Both the position numbers and the translations under genes were made by a program. From Diploptera punctata (taxonomy: Eukaryota > Arthropoda > Insecta > Blattodea > Blaberidae), in assembly GCA_030220185.1 (NCBI GenBank), contig JASPKZ010002333.1, positions 1,116,001-1,180,000 on the forward strand: a stretch of 64,000 bases of DNA, given 5' to 3'. A model generated the notes under the pieces. The model was not told the DNA's origin, made no database searches, and was given only the letters and a program-made list of their open reading frames with translations. Positions 21,824 to 32,700 of the stretch are shown here, one piece after another (position 1 is the stretch's first letter; each line of letters begins with the position of its first letter).

Positions 21824-23171
21824 CAGTGTGTCCCACTCACTACCGAACCCGACATCAATTGTAATAATTCCAATACTAATGGAGATATTGCAGTGAAATT
21901 TTTAAGACTTTTTCTACGAGAATATGGCAACACGAACAACAATGAGTTTATTTGCGTTTGGTAACACGAACAACAATGAGTTTATTTGCTATGTTGTTTG
22001 TGATTATTGCGTTGCGTGTGTAATTGTTTTAATCGTGTTTATTCATATTCGTTTGCATTGGAAAACAAGAGTTAAGTTCAGTTTGTACGCTAGAAAGATA
22101 AGTATTGCAGTTGAAAATGAATCGGTATACTCTAGAACAGCGTGTGTTTATTATTCGAGTGTATTGGAAGACTTGAAACACATGAAACTTTACTGGACAG
22201 ACATGCAGGAGGTAGAGAACAAATGACACAGGAAATGATCACTAATGTGAAGGATAGGCTGCTGGCTTCTCCCTCTAAATCACTCCGCCGACTTTCACAA
22301 GAAACAGGAATGTCAAAAAGCAGTTGTCAGCATGCTGCGAAAAAAGCGAAGCTTCACGCTTATCGTTACACTGTGGTGCACGAATTAAAAGAAACTGACA
22401 AAGTGAAACAAGTAAGGTACTGTCAAAATTTTCAAACATTTCTTCAAGATAATCCGACTATTCTGGACTACACTTGGTTCATGGACGAGGCATGGTTTCA
22501 CTTGTTGGGATACATAAATAATCAAAATTCCTGTCTGGGCAAGCGAGAACCCCCATATGATACACGAAGAGCCCCTTCATTCAGCAAAGATTGGTGTGTG
22601 GTGTGCAATATCTCGGCGGCGAATAATTGGTCCCAACTTCTTCAATACAACTGTCGCAACAAATGAATACCTTGAAATATTCAATACGTTTGTAAATCAA
22701 CTGGATGACCAGGAACTCTCCATGGGATATTTCCAACAAGACGGTGCGACATGCCTCACATCAAACGCCAGCATGGCTAAAATTCAATCCTTTTTCGGTG
22801 ACCGCGTCATTTCGAAAGGGCTTTGGCCACCACGCTCACCCGATCTGACAATACCTGATTTTTTTCTGTGGGGACATCTGAAAGGGACAGTTTATAATAA
22901 CAAACCACAAACCATAGACGCTTTGAAAGAAAACATCCACACAGAGATCCAGGCAATAAACGCAGATATCTTAGTGAAGACATCCGATAATATGGTCCGG
23001 CGAATTCAAGCTTGCCTGGATGCAAATGGCGAACACTTCCAGCATGTGTTATGATGTCACCTTATTTCTCATAGAATGAGGTAAGTCGTCTTCAAATTTC
23101 ACTGCAATATCTCCATTAATATTGGAATTATTGCAATTGATGTCGGGTTCGGTAGCGAGTGGGACACACTG
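21824..23171 (+). mobile_element. Mariner-superfamily element with TIRs of about 80 bp
   Basis: Ends cagtgtgtcccactcactac... and the complement of ...gtagcgagtgggacacactg run inverted for about 80 bases with few mismatches. TA flanks at 21822-21823 and 23172-23173. The interior encodes a mariner-type transposase. The long inverted repeats are unusual next to the 20-30 bp of classical mariner. Confidence 0.9.
22110..23054 (+). pseudogene. Mariner-type transposase with DUF4817-like N-terminus
   Basis: Starts near NRYTLEQRVFI (22115). Part of the N-terminal region is deleted near 22165. SKSLRRLSQETGMSKSSCQ is the second helix-turn-helix. Catalytic residues are all visible: WFMDEAWFHL, GYFQQDGATCLTS and RSPDLTIPDFFLW. 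There are 33 residues between the last two aspartates, giving DD34D. A frameshift near 22540-22560 puts the C-terminal 165 codons (to HFQHVL) in another frame. Apart from this shift and the deletion the sequence is well preserved. Confidence 0.87.
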
Positions 23172-23179
23172 TACATTAG

Positions 23180-24395
23180 CATTGTTAACCAATTCCAATT
23201 TTCTGGTTGTGATCAGGCAAGCAGTGATGGCAAGTAAAGAGGCAGAAAACAGCTACAGCAAATTTTCTTGGCACTGTTGAGATGTGGGACTGGAGGTGCA
23301 TCTCATTCTAGTTTTCTATTCATTATATGTTGGTTTTTTTTTTTATTTGAATTTGGTTTTCATGATTTTTTAAGTTAAATCGTTGAGTCAGATGTTGTAG
23401 GAGTTGTTGGTACAACTTCTTTCCGTTATATGTCTATCTTTCAAGCCTGGAAGCTGTGCTTGATAAATATGAGACTCAAAGCCCGAGAAGTGCTTTGACA
23501 ACCTTACACATTTGACTCACTCTCCCATTCTCCTTTATAAAATTAATGTTGATGTAACTTATCTGAACAGTTTTTAAGATAATGAATGGACTCTACAAAC
23601 AAGAATTAAAAATGGTTTATAGGTATTACAGTAATTCTATTATTAACTTTTTCCATATACTAAATTTACTTGTTGATATTCTTATCGGTGCTCGAATGGC
23701 ATGATTGGTATTGCACTGATGTGTAGAATCAGAGATCCAGGGTTCAAGCTCCGGTTTGAGCATTAATTTTTCTTTCTTAAATTCGGTTTACTTGCCTAAA
23801 ATAATTAAAAATATATCCCGTAAAATGTTTGAGATATATTGCAGGAAAATGCCAGTTCTAAAAATTAATTGAATTAGAGTATATTTAGGATTAATATTAA
23901 TCCCATCATTTTGATTAATTCATTTAGCATCATCTTTCCTACAGTATTATATTTTGTAATTATTTATATTTTATTGTATGTTGCTTATTATAACAAATTT
24001 ATGTCTCTTCGATTTTTTAGGATGTTAATTAAGACTTAATATCGTCTTACAACCATATTATAAACTAAAAGTATGACTTTGCAGTCTTACTGTAAACTAC
24101 ATTATCACATTACATACTTGTAGACTACAAGGAGTTAAAGGACCGTATGATCTGACAAATATGACATTTTAAAGAGATTTTTTTATGATTGATTAATTTA
24201 TATTCAGATTTTTTGATGCCCCAAATGGGAGTCAATGACCAATCACATTTCAATGAATTTTGTTTTACAACTAATCACAGTCATGTTTCACCTCATATTT
24301 ATCAACTTAAGTTTATCATATTAAAGAAAGCTCCTCCTTTTTTAATATTCTGAATAGGTCAGAACATTATTTTGCAGTGGTTCTCTCTCTCAGAA
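23180..24395. other. No gene recognised; one tRNA-like SINE relic
   Basis: 23690-23765 reads gctcgaatggcatgattggta followed 35 bases later by gggttcaagctccgg, a degraded tRNA A/B box pair, probably a SINE head. The rest is AT-rich without support for any feature. Confidence 0.4.
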
Positions 24396-24398
24396 ATA

Positions 24399-25700
24399 CG
24401 AGACTCATCCAGAAAGTAAGTTTCCCAATTTTTTTTAAATAAAGAAAACACAGTTACCTGAAAATTTTTAATGGCACCAGGTACAGCAATGTATCAGCTA
24501 TTTTTCAACATAGGTACCGCCAGAATTTAGACACTTGTCATATCATGGGATCAACTTTTCTATCCCTGGTTCATAGAAGTCTGCCGCCTGTGAATGGAAC
24601 CAGTATATGACAATCGTCTTCAACTCTTTGTCGTCAAAACGCTGACTGGTGGACAGGAATTTCTTTAGATGCAAGAAAAGATGGAAATTGCTGGGAGCAA
24701 GATCAGGACTGTATGGTGGATGATCAAACAGCTCCCAGCTGAACTCCTACAGAACAGTTGTAGTGCGCTGAGCCGTATGTGGACAAGCATTGTCATGGAG
24801 CAGCGCAACACCTGCAGTAAGCATTCCATGCCTCTTGTTTTGAATGGCCCGTCGCAATTTCTGCAGTGTTTCACAGTAACGGTCAGCATTCACCGTTTCA
24901 ACTCTGGGCAAGATGTCAATGAGCAGAATGCCCTTCCTGTCCCAGAACACCGTGCACATCACCAACACAGTCTGTTTGAATTTCATGTTGACCGGAGATC
25001 CACTGTGGCGCCAATGCATTGACCGCTGCTTGGTTTCTGGGGTAAAGTGTGAAATCCACGTCTCATCGTCTGTCTGTCGAGGAACTTGTTGCCATCATCA
25101 TGATGCTGCAGAAATGTCAGTGCTTCTGCTAAGCGTTTCGTTTTGTGCTCGGGTGTCAGATTTCTTGGCATCCATCTGGCACACAATTTCTTGAACAGCA
25201 GGTGCTTAGTCACAATTTCATTCAGCAAGGATCGCGATATCTGCGGAAAATGGTTGCTGAGCTCCGTAATCATGAACCGACAGTTTTCCACGATGTGCTG
25301 CTGCACCAGCTGAACAACATCATCATTGATGAGGGATGGTCGCCCACTGCGCTCTTCATCATGGACACTTTGACAACCTTGGGGAAAAAAGCCTACACCA
25401 GCGATGCACCATCTGTTTGCTCATGATGTCTGGTCCATAGACCTGACAGACATGACGATGAATTTCGATCAGCATGATGTTTTGCGCATTCAGGAACCTT
25501 ATCACAGACCGAATTTCAGATGCGGCAGAAGAACGAATAAGAGCCGCCATTTCAGGCCACTGCTGATGCCACAGGACTACTGTCTGACTGACACATGATT
25601 GATATGTCATAGATTTGTTGCGCATGCGCAATTGTCCGAGCTAAATATGTTTCCTTTAAAGGAAATAAAATTGGGAAACTTACTTTCTGGATGGGCCTCG
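24399..25700 (-). mobile_element. Mariner element, full length (1302 bp)
   Basis: TA flanks at 24397-24398 and 25701-25702. Inverted ends cgaggcccatccagaaagta (right, read inward) and cgagactcatccagaaagta (left), continuing to gtttcccaatttt. Length is normal for mariner. The transposase is on the minus strand. Confidence 0.93.
24520..25631 (-). pseudogene. Mariner transposase, frameshifted
   Basis: Minus-strand order: SEIRSVIRFLNAQNIMLIEI (N-terminal helix-turn-helix), QHIVENCRFMITELSNHF, then DETWISHFTPETKQRSMHW with the first Asp, LLHDNACPHTAQ with the second, and PPYSPDLAPSNFHLF with the third. The DD34D triad is present, but at least three frameshifts separate the pieces. Confidence 0.87.
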
Positions 25701-26076
25701 TACATTGAATATAGCAATTTATATATTAAGATGTAAGAATCCTAGAATGCAAGTGGCTCCCAGATAGTATATATAGTGCATGAATGTAAGCAAGTACCGC
25801 TTGAGAGATATAATAGAAAAAAATTGTAGCAATTGATTATATTACCACTGTTTGCACTTTCTTAAACATATTATTTTCCAGGTATTAACGTTGCAGAAAA
25901 ATATAATTGACATATTTACATCTAGGACATCAGAAATTAATTAATAACCTATAATGTTGATTATAATATAATACAGTTTTTTATTTTTTTCTCCACTAGG
26001 GTGCATTCTTAAAATATTTATTTGGCAATAAATAATATGATGTTGCAATGGATGAACAAATGAAACATAACAAACA

Positions 26077-26440
26077 TTGACATTTTTATTATTAATTTAA
26101 CACTTCTCACTGAAGGATAAATTATATTTGAAGAGAAAAATTTATCCTTCAGTGAGAAGTATTAAATTAATAATAAAAACGTCAATAGAAGCCCTACTGG
26201 CTTTATAAAGTAGTGTTAAATTCCCAATAATTCTTAACTAAGAAGCCGCCATTTGCAAAGATAGAAGCAATGGTTTCAAGCATTTGGCGTGAGGGAATTA
26301 CAACGTATATAAGAGAAAAATTTGCGTCTAGATCGCAACTCGCCTCAGTAGCTCAGTTGGTAGAGCACTTGGCCTGGAAAGCCAAAGGTCCCGGGTTTGA
26401 GTCTCGGTCTAGGCAAAAAAAAATTTTCTCTTCAAATATA
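26077..26440 (+). mobile_element. SINE-A copy with fold-back 5' end
   Basis: Begins with an inverted repeat: ttgacatttttattattaat...tgaaggataaa (26077-26121) and its complement at 26141-26186. A body follows with agaagccctactgg and ggcgtgagggaattacaacg. Then comes a tRNA-like domain, 26341-26415: A box tagctcagttggtagagc and B box gggtttgagtc. The end is ttttctcttcaaatata. An open frame over it (SVAQLVEHLAWKAKGPGFES) is the tRNA domain read as protein. Confidence 0.83.
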
Positions 26441-26478
26441 ATAAACATTTCTTATTTGTTTTCAAATATCGCCAATAT

Positions 26479-26554
26479 ATAAATATTTTAAAATAACTAT
26501 ATTTAAATAATGATTATATAAATATTTTAAAATAACTATATTTAAATAATGATT
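26479..26554. repeat. Two-copy tandem repeat, 39 bp
   Basis: The unit taaatattttaaaataacta plus tatttaaataatgatt occurs twice back to back just after the SINE. The copies are almost identical, so the duplication is recent. Confidence 0.8.
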
Positions 26555-26598
26555 TGTGAGTAAACAGCTTAATTTTATTTATTAGATAGTCCTAACAA

Positions 26599-26655
26599 AT
26601 GCCACTCTTGATTTCCAAATTCTCTAGATAGATTGGAAATCACTCGTGGCATTAC
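26599..26655. repeat. Short inverted repeat
   Basis: aaatgccactcttgatttccaa and, 14 bases later, ttggaaatcactcgtggcatt form a stem of about 20 pairs with a few mismatches. Function unknown. Confidence 0.6.
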
Positions 26656-26774
26656 TTATGAAAAGATTATTAATTATGTATATATGTAGCTAATGCTCTG
26701 GAGTTAACAACAAAGTTATTCTCCTTCTTGCTTTCCAATACTTGGATGTCACATCTTGATTTTGAAGAGCTATG

Positions 26775-26990
26775 CATAAATAGGACAGTCCACTGCTATG
26801 GTCTCTAGGTAATGTCACTGCCTCCTAAGCAGCGAGCCCAAGTTTGATCCTCAGTCAGGAAAAGTTTCCTGGTTGAGATTTTTTGGGGATTTTTCCTTAT
26901 CTGTCAGACAAATGTCAGGAAATGTTAAGGTCACAATACTCCTCCCAACGCCATTTGGCCATCATGGTCATCCTAAATTCATTCTTATTT
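26775..26990 (+). mobile_element. SINE-B copy
   Basis: Head cagtccactgctatggtctc, B-box-like agtttgatcctc, then aaaagtttcctggttgagat and ggccatcatggtcatcct. Same family as 18420-18615 and 48613-48775. Confidence 0.8.
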
Positions 26991-27014
26991 AGTATGAATG
27001 TTAGAGAGAATGGT

Positions 27015-27402
27015 ATATCGTCTTCTTCTTCCTTCCAAGTATTAGGCCAAGGCTTGTTACGATCCTATAGAAAATTTTCCCTCCAGGGTTTCATATGACG
27101 ACCCAGTGATCTTCGTCCTCTTGGTATATAATTATAAACAGCTTTGGGGATCCGATTTGAACTCATTCTTTCAAGATGCATTTTCCAATTTAGTTGGTAC
27201 TGTTTAATATATTCCAAAATTGGTGTAGTCTTCAATTCTTTTAAGATATTGGTGTTCCTTTTCTGATCCCATCTGGTGTAACCAGCTGTTCTGCGCATGA
27301 ATCTCATTTCACAAGCCATTATTCTGCTTTCATGTTGTCTTTTTAGTGTCCATGCTTCACTACCATAGGTCACTATTTCATCATAAATGTGCTGTCTGAT
27401 CC
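27015..27402 (-). mobile_element. LINE 3' fragment
   Basis: Minus-strand frames read MTYGSEAWTLKRQHESRIMA, MRFMRRTAGYTRWDQKRN, then QLNWKMHLERM and PRGRRSLGRHMKPW, the C-terminal part of a non-LTR reverse transcriptase. A (GAA)n tail sits at the left end. 5' truncated at the thumb. Confidence 0.83.
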
Positions 27403-27834
27403 TTCATATGGGGAAGCCCTCCATGTCCTTGTATGTTCAAAAAGTATGTGTGTGATGTAAAGTTTAAACATCTTATCCTGACTGGTAATGTCACTGTAAA
27501 GCCCAGGTAGCTTAGGAAATGTAAAAGAACTTTAAAAGGAGAGGTTAAACTAAGACAGAAAGACATAATAGAATTAAAGGGATTAGTAGAGAAGTTAAAG
27601 ATGATTTCTGCTTCAATGGGAAGGAATGTTTGGATAACTCAATTGGTAAGAGCATCAGCACATAAGAGTTGAAGGTCTGAGGTTCTATTCCTGGTTCAGC
27701 ACATTTTTTTCTTTACCATGAATAAAATTAATATTTTACATTCATTAGCTACTTTCAATCAAAGTATATGAATAGTAATTCTGATTCTGAATTGATTAAA
27801 AATTGTAATGAAGGAAAATGATGAATGAGGTTGT
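27403..27834. other. No gene recognised; tRNA-like SINE relic
   Basis: 27630-27705 reads gtttggataactcaattggtaagagc and then aggttctattcctgg, an A/B box pair on plus. It is probably another tRNA-derived SINE head. No body could be matched. Confidence 0.45.
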
Positions 27835-29505
27835 AGTCACCTGCTAAAGAAGTTACAGGCACTTCTACTTACAGAATGGAAAGAAGGAACAATTCCTAAT
27901 AAATGGAAGAAAGGATTAATATGTCCACTATATAAAAAAAGTTATATAACAGTTTGATGAAAGTACAGAGATTTTGCACTGTTAAGCACCTTTATAACAT
28001 ATTTTGAAGAATATTATATGTACAATTACTGCCTTAACAGAAAGAAGGTAATCATATATCAATGTGGTTTTCAAGATGGTAAATCAACAACTGATCAGTT
28101 ATTTGTCATGCAACAGATATTGGAAAAAAACTGAAGAATTTAATATTCAAACTTATCATCTGATTATTGATTTTTATAAGTCATACGATAGCATGAATAG
28201 AGGCCATCTATTGTCGGGAAAGAAAGAGTTTGGGATACCAGATAAATTGATCAGATCAGTGATAGCAACATTAGACAAAGTTAATGCCAATTTCAGATAC
28301 AGCAGAATAATCTGATATGTTTACAGTTATTCTTACTCTTAATCTGGTCATGGAAAATGTTTTATGAGATGCAGGTATATCAATTAGAAATACCATCAAC
28401 GTAATTGTTGTCCTGTGCTGATGATATTGACATCATAGTGAGATGAATATATGATGAGCCATCAAGGGGTCGAAGAAAGTGCATTACCAGTGGGTTTAAG
28501 AATTAATGACAGGAAAACAAAATAGATAACAAGCAATGGAATCATATTTTGAAACTGAAGGAATGAAATTTGAAAGAGTTTATAGCTTTGAATACTTTGG
28601 ATCTGTAATGAATGCCACCGAACAGTTAAGGGAGGAAATTAATATGAGAAAAAGAATGCAAATAAGTGTTTTGGTCTACAAAGGCATTTCAAATCCAAAT
28701 ATCTAACTTTAGATACTAAATGCCATTTATACAAAATAATCATTAAACTCATATTGATGTTTGGTTATGAAACTTCTAACTTTAAAAAAAAAAATATTAT
28801 GTAAAATATATGGCCCATTTCAGGATGCAAGTGGTTGGAGAATTGGATATAACTGTGAACTATACCATCTCTATAATTCACCAGAAATTGTTTCAAAATA
28901 AGTACATTGAAATAGGCAGGACATGCACAAAGAATGGTTACTAATGAGCTACTTAAGAGGAATTAAATTTGAATTTGAAGAGAAAAATTTTCGTCCAGAC
29001 CGGGACACGAACCCAGGATCTTTCGTTTACCATACCAATGCTCTTACCAACTGAGCTACCAGGGGAGTTCCAATCTAGATGCAAATTTTTCTCTTATATA
29101 TGTTGTAATTCCTGCGCACCAAACGCTTGAAGCCTTGACTTCTATCATTGCAAATGGCAGCTTCTTGGTTAAGAAGACTTTATTAGGGATATAAACACTA
29201 CTTTTAAAAGCTAGTAGGGCTTGTATTGATGTTTTTATTATTAATTAACACTTCTCATTGAAAGATAAATTAAATTTGAAGCGAAAAATTTTTGCCCAGA
29301 CTCATCAATACTTAAGAGGATTTTGCAATTAAAGCCAGATGGTAAGAGGTCAGCTGGAAAACCCATACTTAGATTGTTGGATGGAGTTGTTGAGGAAGTG
29401 AAGAAGCTTGGCATTTGCAAATGGTAGAAGCTCGCTCATGATAGAGATGAAAACTATCCTGCGAAAAGGCGAGGCCAATTAGGCGGCAGCCCTGATGATG
29501 ATGAT
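27835..29505 (+). mobile_element. Degraded LINE, split by SINE-A
   Basis: Reverse-transcriptase blocks in broken frames: LLLTEWKEGTIPNKWKKGLI with YKK (27870-27945), QCGFQDGKSTTDQLF and LIIDFYKSYDSMNR (28060-28200), FGIPDKLI (28225), and a thumb LILMFGYETS near 28750. After SINE-A the 3' end continues with KRSAGKPILR and LAHDRDEN, closing with a (GAT)n tail at 29495-29505. Confidence 0.77.
28961..29308 (-). mobile_element. SINE-A copy, permuted dimer, with 11-bp target duplication
   Basis: Target duplication tacttaagagg at 28950-28960 and 29309-29319. On the minus strand it begins inside the tail of a tRNA domain (gtctgggcaaaaatttttcg), runs through the body (tcaatgagaagtgttaatt, acaagccctactag, ggtgcgcaggaattacaac), then a whole tRNA domain (tagctcagttggtaagagc, gggttcgtgtccc) and the same tail again. 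Start and end therefore repeat each other directly. Confidence 0.88.
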
Positions 29506-29613
29506 GTAGATATAACATTTTGAATCCTGATTTTCTTACTGAAATGCGTTGAGGGGTTAGGATTCTATTCCAATCAATGGAATATTATGCATTAAAAATA
29601 CTTTTTCCCTTAC

Positions 29614-29719
29614 CTGATAAAGATGAGTCTATATAACCCTTAAGCGTATCTGTTGGAGAATACACATATTTGTATACCATCCGAGGGATGAAGTCACTGG
29701 TATAAGCAATGACAAATGC
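29614..29719 (-). CDS. Anoctamin exon g (most 3' seen)
   Basis: Acceptor tttgcag before GCATTTGTC, donor gtaagg after TCAG. Encodes [20 protein letters not shown] and [15 protein letters not shown], the conserved segment after TM8. 106 bp, entered in phase 0 and left after one base. Confidence 0.93.
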
Positions 29720-32700
29720 CTGCAAAAAAAATATATATATATTTACTATACCTCTAAGCATATTATATTCCCATGCTAGTTATTCTGTTTACTACCATGG
29801 ATAGTTTTGTTTAGTTTAGTCTACAGGTTTAATTAACGACTCCAATATATTTTTATTTGATGAACATGTAGATGAGTATAAATTTAAAATATCACTTGTC
29901 GATGTAGATAGAAAGAATGCACCATCACTTATGTAGACCTCTTAGAGAATACCTGTCCTCTCTACAAATATACACCACAGATGTTCACCATTCCAGTTAG
30001 AACCCAAGAAGTTGGCCTCAGAGATAAAAGGTAAGTGGTTGACATGGAAAATTTTGCTTGGTTGTTAACCCACAAAGAAATTCTAATTAGTTTTAAAATA
30101 CAGTAACTTGTTCAAAGTGGAATCACGTGGGACCAAATTTTTTTTTCATTAGACAACATTCTGCATTATAAAAAAAACCAGAAAAAATATTAACCAATCT
30201 TAGATTATAGAGCACCATATGTGTCTTTTTATGTACCTTGGATTAATTGTAGTTTCGCTGCAGTTGGAAAGTGAAGTATAGTATGTACGAGCGACTTTGA
30301 CGGTAACACGCAAAAAAAAAGTCCCATTTCATCAGCGTTAAAAATGTCTCTTAGGTGCATATTCTGAAACTAAAGTATGCAGTTTCGGTTTCCACTCACT
30401 AACTATACTTTCATCCACATGCTTTAATTCCCTGCAATTTTCATTCCATGTTACATTGTGTCTTGTTTTAAAACTGTCCACAACCAACCTGAAGATGCCT
30501 TGAAACTTGAAATTGTTATTCCCTAGGGATATAGCAACAGCTAGAGCTTGACTTTGGAGCATTGGTCCAGAAATTTGGAGATTTTTTTTTTTGTTGTGGA
30601 CTTGTAAAACACTCCCACACCTCGTTGATTTTTTTAATTAATTTTTTTATTTTACCTTTTCTCTTCATTTGAGGATTTCCTTGCATCCATTCATTCATTA
30701 TTTTTTCTTTGTGTTTTAAAATCTCATAAACTCGGGTTTTTCCACATTTAAATTGAGTCATTATTTTGCATACTGAGAATTTGTTTTCTTTATCTTCAGT
30801 CACGTTCACTTTTTCATTTAATGACAATGATACATGCAATTTGACCATGTTTATTCCATAAATTCAGAACACTACCTGTGAAACATATGTACACAATCGG
30901 TCTGAGATCTTAAACTAATTTAAGATTTTACAGTACACTGGTTATTTGTAAGGAGATGTCACACACCAAATATTTGTTAAACGAACCTGTATTTCGCAAA
31001 ATGGGTATGTAGTGAGGCCGAAAGAAAATTCAGATACAAGTAGAAACTCTACTTCACCTGGTGGCAGGAATCATCACTTATTGTTAATTCGGCTAATGGG
31101 AATTCAATGAAGTGGAAACTTATTTATTTCTCTCTCAATCTTTCTGCCTTATAAACATTTTTTTTCATGAACTGTATAGAAATATCCTTCTGTTTCTGCA
31201 TTGGACAGATTCTGTTTTACACAAAATAAATACATGTAAAATTAATATTACTTTGCTGGGACCAATAAATTTGTTCACATTGGACAGATTTCCACATTAT
31301 TCACGTTCCGGATTAAACAAGTTTTACCGTACTTGTTAACATGTGGGGAAAATAACTTACATTTGTTACTACAGCAGCATAAGTAACACCCTGAAGTACA
31401 CCGTACCATGCTCCTATGTCTTGTACACGTTCAGCAAGTGGTCGCCGAGCTTGAGTTACCATTTTGTATGCATCTAACCGTATTTCTCCAACATTATTTA
31501 TAAGAGCAAACAGGGGTGCTAGTGGAAATGCAGCAACAAATAGTGTTACAAAACCATATTGAAGTACTGAAAAAAAAAAACCAGCTGCAGTTATTACTTT
31601 ATAATTATATTTTCCTTTTATTTTCATGATGACTTTATTATAGTTTTTGTATAAGTTTTTGCTTAAAAATAAGTTTTTCTGTGCTTAATTATTAACAAAA
31701 TTTTAGGGCTAAAAGTCATACCCATTTCTAGATATTCCTCAAATAATGCTAGACGACCAGGATCTTGGAGTTGAAAGTCTTCTTCCCATCTCGTATAACT
31801 TCTATCAAGATTTTTTGTATTTGAGCGATGTAGTCGTTTACTCCACCAATTATACATTTTTCTGTAATTTAAAAATTAACAAAGATTTTTTTTTTTGATA
31901 GATGCAAATGAAAATCAATACAAACTTGGAAAGATTGAGGACCAGATGACTAGATCAAGTTAAAATAGATCTAGAAAAGAAGGGTTATAATTGGAAACAA
32001 ATTCAGGATGAGGAAGTGTGGCTGATAGAGCTTTCTGGAGAAGGCTGTGTTACGTTTTAACTAGGGCCTGGATTTTGTAATTACATATTCTTTTCCTAAT
32101 TGAAAACAGAAATATAAAAATACTGTTGGAAAACCCATCTATAATTCCAGAACTTCCATAAAAATCTGTGATTGCTAAACTGTGGCTTATTACAGGACAT
32201 GACTGCTTAGGAAAACATCTTCATAGAATTGGTATATTCATGTCTCCTGAGTGTATATTGTGTTCTCAAGGTGTGGGAAATGGACAGAGAACATTTAATA
32301 AATTGTGTAACTCTTGTCCCGCCGCCGTAGCCGAGCGGTTAAGGTAGGGCAACCGCTGAAAAGTGGAAAGACCCTCAATCGAATCGGATGAAGATTTTCG
32401 GGCTGTAGGCCATGGTTGTGAGGCTTGTAGTTCCCCGACCTTTCGCCAGAGACTGCGTCTGGCATCCTCAAGGGTTGTCTTGAGACTGGAAATTCTGTCC
32501 ACTGTCTGTCCTATTAATACGTTCACCGCCATGTGTTCGTAAGTTATATCTGCCTTCTGATTGGTCAGCATTAGGGACTTCCAATGCTCCAATGAGATTG
32601 CTGTTTGATGGTCTAGTCGACTGTACGTTATATCTGCCTTCTGATTGGTCAGCAGTAGGGACTTCCATTGTTCCAATGAGATTACTGTTTGATAATCTAG

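Noticed and set aside
26341..26415. Functional tRNA gene (good A and B boxes; similar at 50533, 52890 and 54604)
   Set aside because: Each is embedded in a repeated SINE with a shared body and tail, and the cloverleaf arms are degraded.
15900..29600. Downstream anoctamin exons for TM9-TM10
   Set aside because: Looked for the expected motifs on minus and found none with splice sites. They may be too diverged to see, or lie further left beyond the window.
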